A stretch of 13,868 nucleotides of DNA from Prevotella sp. UBA5379. Its GTDB lineage: Bacteria > Bacteroidota > Bacteroidia > Bacteroidales > Bacteroidaceae. The stretch lies in contig DHOX01000019.1 in the NCBI GenBank assembly GCA_002409785.1, positions 11,395-25,262 on the forward strand. Direction: 5' to 3'. The notes under the pieces are model-generated. The model saw only the letters and a program-made list of their open reading frames with translations, searched no databases and had not been told where the DNA came from. Positions 7,700 through 13,868 of the stretch are shown here, piece by piece (the first letter of the stretch is position 1; each line of letters starts with the position of its first letter). The position numbers and the translations under genes are program-made.

Positions 7700-8641
7700 A
7701 TGAATCGTTGCTGTTTGAAAAAGATCATGTTATCATTGTTGTCCTGTTTGCTGGTCAGTCTGTCTGTCTCAGCGCGGCAGGAGTATATCGTGCCTGGAGA
7801 TACCTCGAAGGTGCAGGCCCGGCATTTCCCTTATCCATCGATTCCGGGTGCGTTACGTTCCATTCCTGAGCGTACGGCCTATCTGTCAGAGCACTATTGG
7901 GACAGGTATGATTTTTCAGATACCTTACTGGTCCATTGTCCGGAGGTGACGGAACAGGGTCTTGTGAATTTTCTGGATTTACTCGGGCGTCTGGACTCTC
8001 TGGCTGCCGCACCGGCGATCCGGAAGTTCATGTCTGATGTTATGAAAGCTCCACCAGCATCACGGGAGTATTTCTCCGGACAACTGGAGCATTACCTTTT
8101 CGATCCTGAATCCCCCATGCGCAACGGGGAACTGTACCTCTCCTTTCTGCAGTGCCGGCTGCAATATCCTGACCTTTCAGAAAACAGGAACAGGCTGGAG
8201 TTCCAACGGGAGAATTTGCTGAAGAACAGAGTCGGGCACCAGGCCACTGATTTCGTCTTTATAGACAGGAAGGGTAGGAAAGGCACCCTCTATGGTACGA
8301 AAGGAGACTACATCCTGTTGTATTTCAATGATCCAGACTGTACCAACTGTCATATTGCGACTCATCAACTGGAACATCTGAGAGGGCTGGCTGACCCGAG
8401 GGTGACGGTCATGGCAGTTGATCCAGATGCTGATGCTGCAGCGTGGAAGGCCGGGCACGGGCAGATGCCTGTCCAATGGATTGATGTCATGAGTCCGGGA
8501 GGGGAGATCATTGGCAGGTCACTCTATTTCATACAAGCGTTGCCGACCCTTTATCTACTGGACAAAAACAAACGTGTGGTCCTGAAGGATTGCTCTCCCA
8601 AAGAACTGGCTGCTGATCTGCAACAGATCCTGAAGCGGTAA
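7700..8641 (+). CDS. Secreted DUF5106 / thioredoxin-fold protein
   Basis: A 313-aa protein with a signal peptide cut by signal peptidase I (hydrophobic 9-24, likely cleavage after SVSA) and no lipobox, so it should be periplasmic. Residues of about 40-170 form the helical DUF5106 region common in Bacteroidetes TlpA-like proteins. The second half is a redoxin: LLYFNDPDC (206-214) leads into the active site CTNC (214-217), and ALPTLYLLD (280-288) carries the expected cis-Pro at 282. Both active-site cysteines are present, so it should be redox-active. It follows the last pilin gene by 32 nt on the same strand and probably shares its transcript. All pilin-like proteins here contain non-lipobox cysteines, so it might handle their thiols or disulfides; this is inference. 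Oxidase, reductase and isomerase activity cannot be told apart from sequence. Confidence 0.9.
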   Translation: MNRCCLKKIMLSLLSCLLVSLSVSARQEYIVPGDTSKVQARHFPYPSIPGALRSIPERTAYLSEHYWDRYDFSDTLLVHCPEVTEQGLVNFLDLLGRLDSLAAAPAIRKFMSDVMKAPPASREYFSGQLEHYLFDPESPMRNGELYLSFLQCRLQYPDLSENRNRLEFQRENLLKNRVGHQATDFVFIDRKGRKGTLYGTKGDYILLYFNDPDCTNCHIATHQLEHLRGLADPRVTVMAVDPDADAAAWKAGHGQMPVQWIDVMSPGGEIIGRSLYFIQALPTLYLLDKNKRVVLKDCSPKELAADLQQILKR

Positions 8642-8686
8642 AGGATCAGGCTGGGAAGAGTGTGGCGTGAGGCCTTGGATCCACAA

Positions 8687-8716
8687 CAGGATAACCGGAA
8701 ACTCCGGATGATCCTG
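8687..8716. terminator. Two-part hairpin after the pilus operon, no T-run
   Basis: CAGGAT (8687-8692) pairs with ATCCTG (8711-8716), and inside it CCGGA (8695-8699) pairs with TCCGG (8703-8707) around a 3-nt loop. An AA/ATG internal loop separates the two stems. It sits 46 nt after the redoxin stop codon. No T-run follows on either strand, so it is more likely an RNA 3'-end stabiliser or part of a factor-dependent end than a classical intrinsic terminator. Confidence 0.4.
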
Positions 8717-8978
8717 ATAGAAAGAAAAAGCAGAGGTAGAAAGAATTACTAAATAATAGGTTATCAAAGTGAGAAAGAGGATAATAAGAACAAAAATCCA
8801 GATGATGGTCAAGGAATTCCTGGCGGACATAGAAAAGCGAAGTTCCAGATGGAAAGGGCATGACAGTCTTTTCTTGCCGTATTTTGCGGTTAGTTATTGT
8901 AAGTTCCATAGCAAAGTAGAATTTTTATTAAATCATCGATAAAAATGAAACTTTTATTTGAATTATTATTAATGAGGT

Positions 8979-9009
8979 TTTGGGGTTAGTCAGTTATTTC
9001 GTATTTTAG
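8979..9009 (+). promoter_or_regulatory. Candidate Bacteroidetes promoter for the DUF6377 regulator gene
   Basis: TTTG (8979-8982), a 19-nt spacer, then TATTTTAG (9002-9009), which matches the TAnnTTTG -7 consensus except for one position. Transcription would start near 9015 and leave a leader of about 220 nt before the ATG at 9238. The fit is good but not perfect, and AT-rich DNA yields such matches by chance. Confidence 0.4.
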
Positions 9010-9237
9010 CAACTGGTAATCTAATCTTTAAATTTCAAAAAATACTATGGATTGATGTCGTACCAGTTTTTTCTTAAAAGACAATCCTGTTTTGGGTCTT
9101 AGAGAAAGGGGATTGAAGGAATGTGTACTCTATGGGGTGCAAGTTATATGCTTTGAAGGTTATATCCTCAGGATTCCGTAAAAGGTAATCAGCTGCTCTT
9201 GGAGGGATAGCTTTCAGATTGAAAATTACTATAAATC

Positions 9238-10887
9238 ATGAAAAAGAAGCGATTTGTCGGACTGTTTCTGTTGCTGTTTCCTATCTGTTTGTTTGGTGTC
9301 TCTTCCCGGTTGGTGAAAACTGATCTACAGACTGACTTCAGTCGGTTAGACCAGATCGTGCATAACCGGAATTTCTATATGGTAAGGAAAAAACAGGAAA
9401 TTTTCAATCTCAAAGAATCGCTTGAGGGCTGTACCCTGGACAATGACAGATGTGTCATCTATAAGCGCCTGTATGATGAGTATCAGAAGTTTAATGCAGA
9501 TTCTGCTATCGTGTATGCAGACAAGTATGAGGAAATATCCCGCAGACAGGGATGGGGGAATCTGGCGTTACAGGCTAGGTTGGATAAGGTCATGGCTCTG
9601 ATCCTGCAAGGCATGTATCTGAAAGCAGATCAGGAAATGAAAAACTGTGCCCCAATAGGAAGGCTGCCACCACAGTTACAGCAGAAATATGCGATCGCTG
9701 ACTTTGAGTTTACCCTGCGGATGCTATTGGGAAAAGCATCTCCGGATACAGAGGAAGTCAGAGCCAGGCTGCAGGATTGCTGGAACACCTATAGTCGGTA
9801 TATTCCAGAGGATTGCTGGATTTATGATTACTATGAAGCCTTGATGACCCGCCATGAGGTGACTGGCAAACTTTTATCACAGTTGAAAACAGCTCCAAAG
9901 CCTTCTATACAGGCGGCAATGCTTGAAATGGCTCTGGCCAAAGTCTATCGGGACCAGAAGAAATCTGAGCTTTGCTGTTATTATCTGATCCGTTCAGCGA
10001 TAAGCGATATATGCAAGGCCAACAGGGATGCACCTGCCTTGTTGTTCCTGATGAGTGTTCCTCAGGTGAGAGGAGATTTGAACAGGGCTTATTTGTATGC
10101 GATGGCTTGTACGGAGAATTTTGAATCTTATGGGGATGTGGCCCGCAGTACCTATATCCTCCGGGCACAAACGATGGCTTCCAAAAATTTTAATGACCGG
10201 TTGCAAGGCAGGATATATCTATTAGTAATGATCCTGATATTCCTGTTGGTCGCGATGGTCATCGTTTGCGTTCAATTCGGCTTCCTTTATACTAAGAATA
10301 AGCGAAAGTCTGTTTTATTGAAGCAGATTCTACATTCCAATGTGAAGCAACGGATGATGATTGAACGAGACCTCAGGGTGAAGCAACATACTAAAGAGGC
10401 AAATATGCGGCTGGAAGAGGAATTGAAAAAAAGGAATGCCAATTTCCTGAATGATTATCTGTTGATTTCCAGATATATTTCAGAAGAAGCCAGATTCAGA
10501 AAAAAAATTTTTAATCTGCTTGTTGCTGGAAAGTTGAAAGTTGCCATCAAAAAACTGGATGAAAGTTCGAATGCAGAGAATTGTTTCGGGAATTTCTATC
10601 ATCAGTTTGATACGGCATTCCTGAATCTTCACCCTGATTTTGTGAAAAGGTTCAATCAGTATCTGGACCCGGATAAGCAGGTCCAGACTTCCGGGCCGAA
10701 TACGCTCAGCATAGAGTTGCGCATCTATGCCTTGATCTCCCTGGGAGTAACCGATAGTACCAGCATTGCCGATTTCCTCCATTATTCACCGCAGACGATC
10801 TACAATTACCGGTCAAAGATACGGCACAGTTCCTCCCTTCCCCAGAAAGACTTTGATGAAACGATCGAAAAGATGTATTATAGTTAG
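9238..10887 (+). CDS. DUF6377-type membrane-spanning transcriptional regulator
   Basis: A 549-aa protein with four parts: a signal or membrane segment at 6-22; a helical, TPR-like region of about 30-320 predicted to lie in the periplasm; one strong membrane helix at about 326-350; and a cytoplasmic part. The last begins with a basic stretch (YTKNKRK, 351-357), continues as a coiled coil (about 358-400, rich in Lys, Glu and Leu) and ends in a helix-turn-helix-like segment. ELRIYALISLG (493-503) and STSIADFLHYSPQTIYNYR (507-525) resemble LuxR-type DNA-binding helices. Known Bacteroidetes proteins of this DUF6377 layout are annotated as regulators and often lie beside fimbrial genes. It probably senses a periplasmic or envelope state and controls the pilus locus upstream. 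No His kinase or receiver residues are seen, so it would act as a one-component regulator. It has its own leader region. Its stop codon overlaps that of the pectinase gene on the other strand. Confidence 0.9.
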   Translation: MKKKRFVGLFLLLFPICLFGVSSRLVKTDLQTDFSRLDQIVHNRNFYMVRKKQEIFNLKESLEGCTLDNDRCVIYKRLYDEYQKFNADSAIVYADKYEEISRRQGWGNLALQARLDKVMALILQGMYLKADQEMKNCAPIGRLPPQLQQKYAIADFEFTLRMLLGKASPDTEEVRARLQDCWNTYSRYIPEDCWIYDYYEALMTRHEVTGKLLSQLKTAPKPSIQAAMLEMALAKVYRDQKKSELCCYYLIRSAISDICKANRDAPALLFLMSVPQVRGDLNRAYLYAMACTENFESYGDVARSTYILRAQTMASKNFNDRLQGRIYLLVMILIFLLVAMVIVCVQFGFLYTKNKRKSVLLKQILHSNVKQRMMIERDLRVKQHTKEANMRLEEELKKRNANFLNDYLLISRYISEEARFRKKIFNLLVAGKLKVAIKKLDESSNAENCFGNFYHQFDTAFLNLHPDFVKRFNQYLDPDKQVQTSGPNTLSIELRIYALISLGVTDSTSIADFLHYSPQTIYNYRSKIRHSSSLPQKDFDETIEKMYYS

Positions 10888-13469
10888 AGAGCAGGTTCAT
10901 GGTTTGATGCGAGGAGTCTTTCCATCTCCAGACTCGCCCAAAGGAAGGGTCCGATACCTTTCGCGTCATTATCCCGGACGGGTTCGCTCATATAATATTT
11001 AAAACTCCCGTCACGCCTGTAGTCAGGCTTCCTGACGTATGGTCCGGGTCCTGGACCTAGTCCGCTGACTGCGCAACAGGAGGTCAGAGAAAGAGTCTTG
11101 TCCGGGTTCACCCGTATGAAATGGCGGAGAATACCCTGATATGCTTTTCTGCCGGCAATACGGGCTTTTTCCGGCAGATAGCCTTCGCGGAAACCTTTCA
11201 GGAGTGTATAGGCGAACATGCAAGAGGCCGTTGCCTCCAGATAATTGTCAGGAGCTTTCACATCCATGACATCATACCAGAGACCCGTTGTGGGATCCTG
11301 ACAGCGCATTACGGCATCCATGACCTGTCGGTACATGGTGACGACGGAGTCACGGCGAGGAAACTCCGGTGGTATCTGTCCGAGACATTCCGTCAGCGCC
11401 ATGGCGTACCATCCCAGCGCCCGTGCCCAGGTATGCTGGCTCTGTCCATTCTGTTTGTTAGCCCAGAACTGGCTATGGGTAGAATCCCAGGCATGTTTCC
11501 ACAGGCCGGTCTCCGGATCATAAGTGCGCTTGCCGGTGACCAGTATCTGATGGATAGCATCGGCATAGATCTTTGCAGCCTTCCCCCTGCTCAGGTAGTC
11601 ATGAGCGTAGGCTGTGTAGAAAGGCAGTCCCATGAAGATCCCGTCCAGCCATACCTGGTTGGCATAAATCGCCTTATGCCAGAACACCCCGTCAGGTGTC
11701 CGGGGCTGATGCTGGAGTTGTTTGAAAAATGTTTTCAAGGCTATGGCATTGCCCTTGCGGGGGAAGAGATCCTGCATGCGCAGGATATATTCTGCTGTCC
11801 TGACATTGTCAAGGTTAAAATCTTTGTACACATAACCTGTCACCCTTCCCTTATGGTCAATCATCTTTTCAGGATATTCTTTAAGGTAATGGATGATGGA
11901 GTCTCCTCCATATCGGAGGTAAGTATCCAGCATCCCTTCCTGTTCAATGCCCATGACATAACTCCATTTGGGTTTTGTGGAGAAATCCAGGAGATAAGGA
12001 TGAGGAGTGCGCTTCATTTCAGAGTAAGTCATCCATTCGCTGTAGTGCCGGTAAGGCACTTCCCCTGTGTTCAGAATGAGTGAATTGTTGATGAAGAGGT
12101 GATCGAAGTGGATATTCCGGGTCTTTCCCGTGATCCTGACCGGGTCTTGTGTCACGCCGTCGAAGCGGCAGTTCCTGACGAGGACATCATAAACATTGAC
12201 GATGCTGTCCAGGCCGTTGACCAGGATACCGTATTCGCTTTTCCCGCAAGTGACCTTCTCCATACTGATATGACGGACCACCGGCTCAAAACCACGATAG
12301 CAGTTTTCATCCGGTTCATAGTTGAGGTTGATTCTCATCACCGCCTCCTGGCATTGTCCGACAGTAATATTTCTCAGATGAATATTCTGGATTACCCCTC
12401 CCCGGCAGTTGTTGGTCTTGATACGCAGCACCCGTTGCAGATGCGGAGAGTCCATCTGGCAGTTTTCTGCATACACATTTTCGCAGCCACCGGAGACCTC
12501 ACTGCCGATGACGATGCCGCCATGTCCGTCGGCCATTTTACAATTCCGGATGATGATGTTCCGGGAAGGCTGTCCCCACAACCGTCCGTCATTATTACGT
12601 CCGCTCTTGATAGCAATACAGTCATCTCCGGTATGAAAGAAACAGTTCTGTATGAGCACGCCGTCACACGCCTCAGGGTCACAGCCATCCCCGTTAGGGC
12701 CGTCATTATAGACCCGCACCCCGTCCACGGTAATGCTCTTGCTGAGGAGGGGATGGATGACCCAGAAGGGAGAGTTGAGGAGTTGGACACCCTGGATAAG
12801 AACCCGTTCACAACGGTTGAAATGGATCAGTTGAGGCCGTAGTCCTTGTCCCATACCGAATTTACGTTGATTGACGGGGATGTCATCCTCTCCCATCTTC
12901 TCAAGTCGAGCCCGTGAGCCCGCTCGCTGGTTCTCTCGAGTGATTCCTGGTTGATAGCCGAATCTGGGATTTCCCGTCCATTGCCACCAGGTCTGATTGT
13001 TCCCGCCCCCGTCGATCGTTCCATTGCCGGTAATGGCTACGTCCGTTGCCTGGAAAGCATAGATGCAAGGACTGTAATTCCAGCAGGCGAGGCCTTCCCA
13101 GGAGGTCAGGACCAGAGGGTAAAGTCCGGGGTCGAAGGCAAAATGGAGGGTAGCCCCCTTCTCAATGACCAGATTCACATGACTTCTGAGTCGGACTGCC
13201 CCCGTATTCCAGATCCCTTCAGGGACGACTACCCGTCCGCCACCTTTAGCCGCAATCAGGCTGATGGCCTTGTTGATGGCTTTCTGATTGATGGCAGCCG
13301 GGGCATCTGTCCTGGCACCGAAAGCAGTAATAGAGAGGCTGCGTGAAGGAATTGCCGGGAGATGAATCTGATGTTCAATCTGCCGGTATTCATTTTCATC
13401 CCATGCCTGGGCGTGCACGTACAACGGAAGCAGCACGGCACATAGTAACAGAATCTTGATGTGCTTCAT
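10884..13469 (-). CDS. Secreted GH28-GH105 fusion (polygalacturonase-like plus unsaturated uronyl hydrolase)
   Basis: An 861-aa pectin-degrading enzyme with a type I signal peptide (hydrophobic 6-18, likely cleavage after HA at 19-20); no lipobox. The N-terminal GH28 beta-helix covers about 45-465. All expected catalytic-site residues are visible: Asp261 in NGDGCD (259-264), Asp282 and Asp283 in GDDCIAIKSG (281-290), His316 in GHGG (315-318), and Arg349/Lys351 in RIKT (349-352). The GH105 alpha/alpha-barrel covers about 500-855: WLDGIFMGLPF (607-617), whose Asp609 is the probable general acid by comparison with YteR; WARALGWYAMAL (681-692); EATASCMFAYTLLKG (745-759); and KGIGPFLWASLEMERL (837-852). 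GH28 hydrolyses galacturonan or rhamnogalacturonan backbones; GH105 removes the unsaturated uronic acid left by a lyase. The exact linkage is not readable. No SusC/SusD pair is in the window. It lies convergent to the regulator gene, with its own promoter upstream. Confidence 0.96.
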   Translation of the reverse strand: MKHIKILLLCAVLLPLYVHAQAWDENEYRQIEHQIHLPAIPSRSLSITAFGARTDAPAAINQKAINKAISLIAAKGGGRVVVPEGIWNTGAVRLRSHVNLVIEKGATLHFAFDPGLYPLVLTSWEGLACWNYSPCIYAFQATDVAITGNGTIDGGGNNQTWWQWTGNPRFGYQPGITRENQRAGSRARLEKMGEDDIPVNQRKFGMGQGLRPQLIHFNRCERVLIQGVQLLNSPFWVIHPLLSKSITVDGVRVYNDGPNGDGCDPEACDGVLIQNCFFHTGDDCIAIKSGRNNDGRLWGQPSRNIIIRNCKMADGHGGIVIGSEVSGGCENVYAENCQMDSPHLQRVLRIKTNNCRGGVIQNIHLRNITVGQCQEAVMRINLNYEPDENCYRGFEPVVRHISMEKVTCGKSEYGILVNGLDSIVNVYDVLVRNCRFDGVTQDPVRITGKTRNIHFDHLFINNSLILNTGEVPYRHYSEWMTYSEMKRTPHPYLLDFSTKPKWSYVMGIEQEGMLDTYLRYGGDSIIHYLKEYPEKMIDHKGRVTGYVYKDFNLDNVRTAEYILRMQDLFPRKGNAIALKTFFKQLQHQPRTPDGVFWHKAIYANQVWLDGIFMGLPFYTAYAHDYLSRGKAAKIYADAIHQILVTGKRTYDPETGLWKHAWDSTHSQFWANKQNGQSQHTWARALGWYAMALTECLGQIPPEFPRRDSVVTMYRQVMDAVMRCQDPTTGLWYDVMDVKAPDNYLEATASCMFAYTLLKGFREGYLPEKARIAGRKAYQGILRHFIRVNPDKTLSLTSCCAVSGLGPGPGPYVRKPDYRRDGSFKYYMSEPVRDNDAKGIGPFLWASLEMERLLASNHEPAL

Positions 13470-13565
13470 GATTTGTAAATGTTTTCAGATCTTACCGGAG
13501 GAGCATAGTGCATCTCTTTTTTCAGAGGACTGACTTGTCCGGAATTCGTCTTTAGTAGTTTGTTA

Positions 13566-13584
13566 GTTTAAAGGTAAACCCTTT
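13566..13584. repeat. Overlapping inverted repeats just downstream of the pectinase -7 box
   Basis: GTTTA (13566-13570) mirrors TAAAC (13575-13579) with a 4-nt spacer, and AAAGG (13570-13574) mirrors CCTTT (13580-13584). They lie within about 20 bp of the predicted transcription start of the GH28-GH105 gene, a sensible place for an operator. The arms are only 5 bp, so chance is a real alternative. Confidence 0.3.
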
Positions 13585-13594
13585 CATCTTGGCC

Positions 13595-13602
13595 CAAATA
13601 TA
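13595..13602 (-). promoter_or_regulatory. -7 box of the GH28-GH105 gene promoter
   Basis: On the - strand this reads TATATTTG, a perfect TAnnTTTG match. No clear TTTG lies at the proper distance upstream; the spacer is an A/T tract, so the -33 half is weak and an activator may be needed. The start would be near 13588, giving a leader of about 120 nt. That leader can pair CCGGA with TCCGG at its two ends (13537-13541 and 13495-13499), enclosing smaller hairpins. Confidence 0.5.
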
Positions 13603-13662
13603 CAAAATAATTTTAAAAAAATGGATGAATAATGAGAAAATGATCACTTTTAAACAAAAATA

Positions 13663-13694
13663 TTTGGAAGTACAGGAGATAACAATTATATTTG
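13663..13694 (+). promoter_or_regulatory. Strong Bacteroidetes-type promoter, divergent from the pectinase gene
   Basis: TTTG (13663-13666), a 20-nt spacer, then TATATTTG (13687-13694). Both boxes match the Bacteroidetes housekeeping consensus exactly, with near-ideal spacing; it is the best promoter match in the window. No protein-coding gene follows within the window. Transcription should start near 13698-13701 and run into the two hairpins listed next. Confidence 0.65.
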
Positions 13695-13699
13695 TCATA

Positions 13700-13774
13700 C
13701 GTTTTTTAGATTTCGCGAATTTTAGCGAAATCGTTATTCGAGGTTGGCTGCACCCTGCGCCAACCTCCTTTTTT
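13700..13774 (+). ncRNA. Candidate small RNA of about 75 nt with two hairpins
   Basis: The segment begins a few bases after a consensus promoter and ends in an intrinsic terminator, the classic layout of a free-standing small RNA gene. The first hairpin is a perfect 8-bp stem, GATTTCGC (13709-13716) with GCGAAATC (13725-13732), around the loop GAATTTTA. Seven bases later comes a perfect 9-bp stem, GAGGTTGGC (13740-13748) with GCCAACCTC (13759-13767), followed by C and six T. The only open frame across it has no pilin, enzyme or membrane features and is interrupted in function by the terminator. I do not recognise the RNA family. The start is approximate. It could instead be the attenuated leader of a gene beyond the window. 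Confidence 0.55.
13740..13774 (+). terminator. Intrinsic terminator, 9-bp perfect stem plus T-run
   Basis: GAGGTTGGC pairs with GCCAACCTC around a 10-nt loop, followed by CTTTTTT (13768-13774). The other strand has no T-run after the stem, so it works only for + strand transcripts. No + strand protein gene ends here, which is why I assign it to the candidate small RNA. Confidence 0.75.
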
Positions 13775-13811
13775 GGTTCAAATAATATTGTTGTTTTTTT
13801 AACGATAAGAA

Positions 13812-13832
13812 AGAATCATAGTCACTGATTCT
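13812..13832. repeat. 21-bp inverted repeat near the window edge
   Basis: AGAATCA (13812-13818) and TGATTCT (13826-13832) form a perfect 7-bp inverted repeat around 7 bases. It lies after the terminator in non-coding DNA. It has the size of a dimeric regulator site for a gene to the right of the window, but no T-run makes it a terminator. Its role is unknown. Confidence 0.35.
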
Positions 13833-13868
13833 CACGACGATAGCCAATTGTGACCGATATGGTGCATT

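Larger units (their letters stand above)
8642..9237 (+). other. 596-nt intergenic region between pilus operon and regulator gene
   Basis: I see no convincing gene here. The first 80 bases hold a two-part hairpin (8687-8716), listed separately. The rest becomes AT-rich from about 8910 and carries a candidate promoter (8979-9009). Near the regulator start there is an odd palindrome ATCCT-C-AGGAT (9164-9174), next to two similar words AGTTATAT (9142-9149) and GGTTATAT (9158-9165). These could be operator sites but are short enough to be chance. Confidence 0.5.

Noticed and set aside
8555..8830. Small - strand open frame with a convincing hydrophobic N-terminal stretch
   Set aside because: It overlaps the last 87 bases of the redoxin gene in antisense, has no recognisable family after the hydrophobic part, and the hydrophobicity comes from an AT-rich intergenic stretch read backwards. 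A membrane microprotein is not excluded but is not supported.
8646..8909. Second - strand open frame in the same intergenic region
   Set aside because: Low-complexity Phe/Ser/Leu-rich translation with no family signs, in a different frame from the previous one.
11121..12842. Two long + strand frames (320 and 247 aa) opposite the GH28-GH105 gene
   Set aside because: The - strand frame carries complete catalytic motifs of both enzyme families; the + strand frames are its shadows and resemble nothing known.
13589..13828. 79-aa + strand open frame across the candidate small RNA
   Set aside because: Composition is that of translated AT-rich non-coding DNA, there is no promoter before its start, and a perfect intrinsic terminator lies inside it.
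1..13868. CRISPR arrays, insertion sequences, tRNA or rRNA genes, phase-variable inverted repeats
   Set aside because: I saw no regularly spaced repeats, transposase or integrase genes, tRNA-like cloverleafs or long inverted repeats flanking a promoter. Phase variation of the major pilin promoter cannot be judged because that promoter is outside the window.

Overview
The window looks like a chromosomal segment from a gut or oral Bacteroidales bacterium (Bacteroides/Phocaeicola/Prevotella-like; the genus cannot be fixed by eye). The grounds are a type V (FimA/Mfa) pilus gene cluster, several lipoproteins with SSC or AAC lipoboxes, weak or absent Shine-Dalgarno sequences, promoter boxes of the Bacteroidetes type (TTTG ... 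TAnnTTTG), and domain families (DUF5106, DUF6377, GH28-GH105) typical of this order.

Region 1 (1-8641, + strand) is a fimbrial locus. It opens with the 3' part of an Mfa1-family major pilin cut by the window edge. A 261-nt spacer packed with hairpins follows, then a tight run of five genes: an FimB/Mfa2-family anchor lipoprotein, three further fimbrillin-like lipoproteins (532, 690 and 562 aa), and a secreted DUF5106-thioredoxin-fold protein with a CxxC site. The gaps between these genes are 14, 10, -1 and 32 nt, so they probably form one operon. In the type V pilus model, precursors travel as lipoproteins, are cleaved after an Arg, and polymerise by strand exchange. The three accessory fimbrillins each carry a candidate Arg site 29-32 residues after the lipid-modified Cys; the anchor does not. 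The 690-aa protein has a distinct C-terminal domain and is the best candidate for the tip adhesin.

Region 2 (8642-10887) is a 596-nt intergenic stretch with a reasonable promoter, followed by a DUF6377-type membrane-spanning regulator: signal peptide, helical periplasmic domain, one membrane segment, coiled coil and a C-terminal helix-turn-helix. It is the likely regulator of the pilus locus.

Region 3 (10884-13469, - strand) is a single large gene for a secreted GH28-GH105 fusion acting on pectin. It meets the regulator gene tail to tail, and the two stop codons overlap.

Region 4 (13470-13868) is non-coding. It carries the pectinase promoter on the - strand and, divergently, a near-ideal Bacteroidetes promoter on the + strand followed within about 75 nt by two perfect hairpins and a T-run. 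I read this as an unannotated small RNA gene; it is the most novel item in the window.
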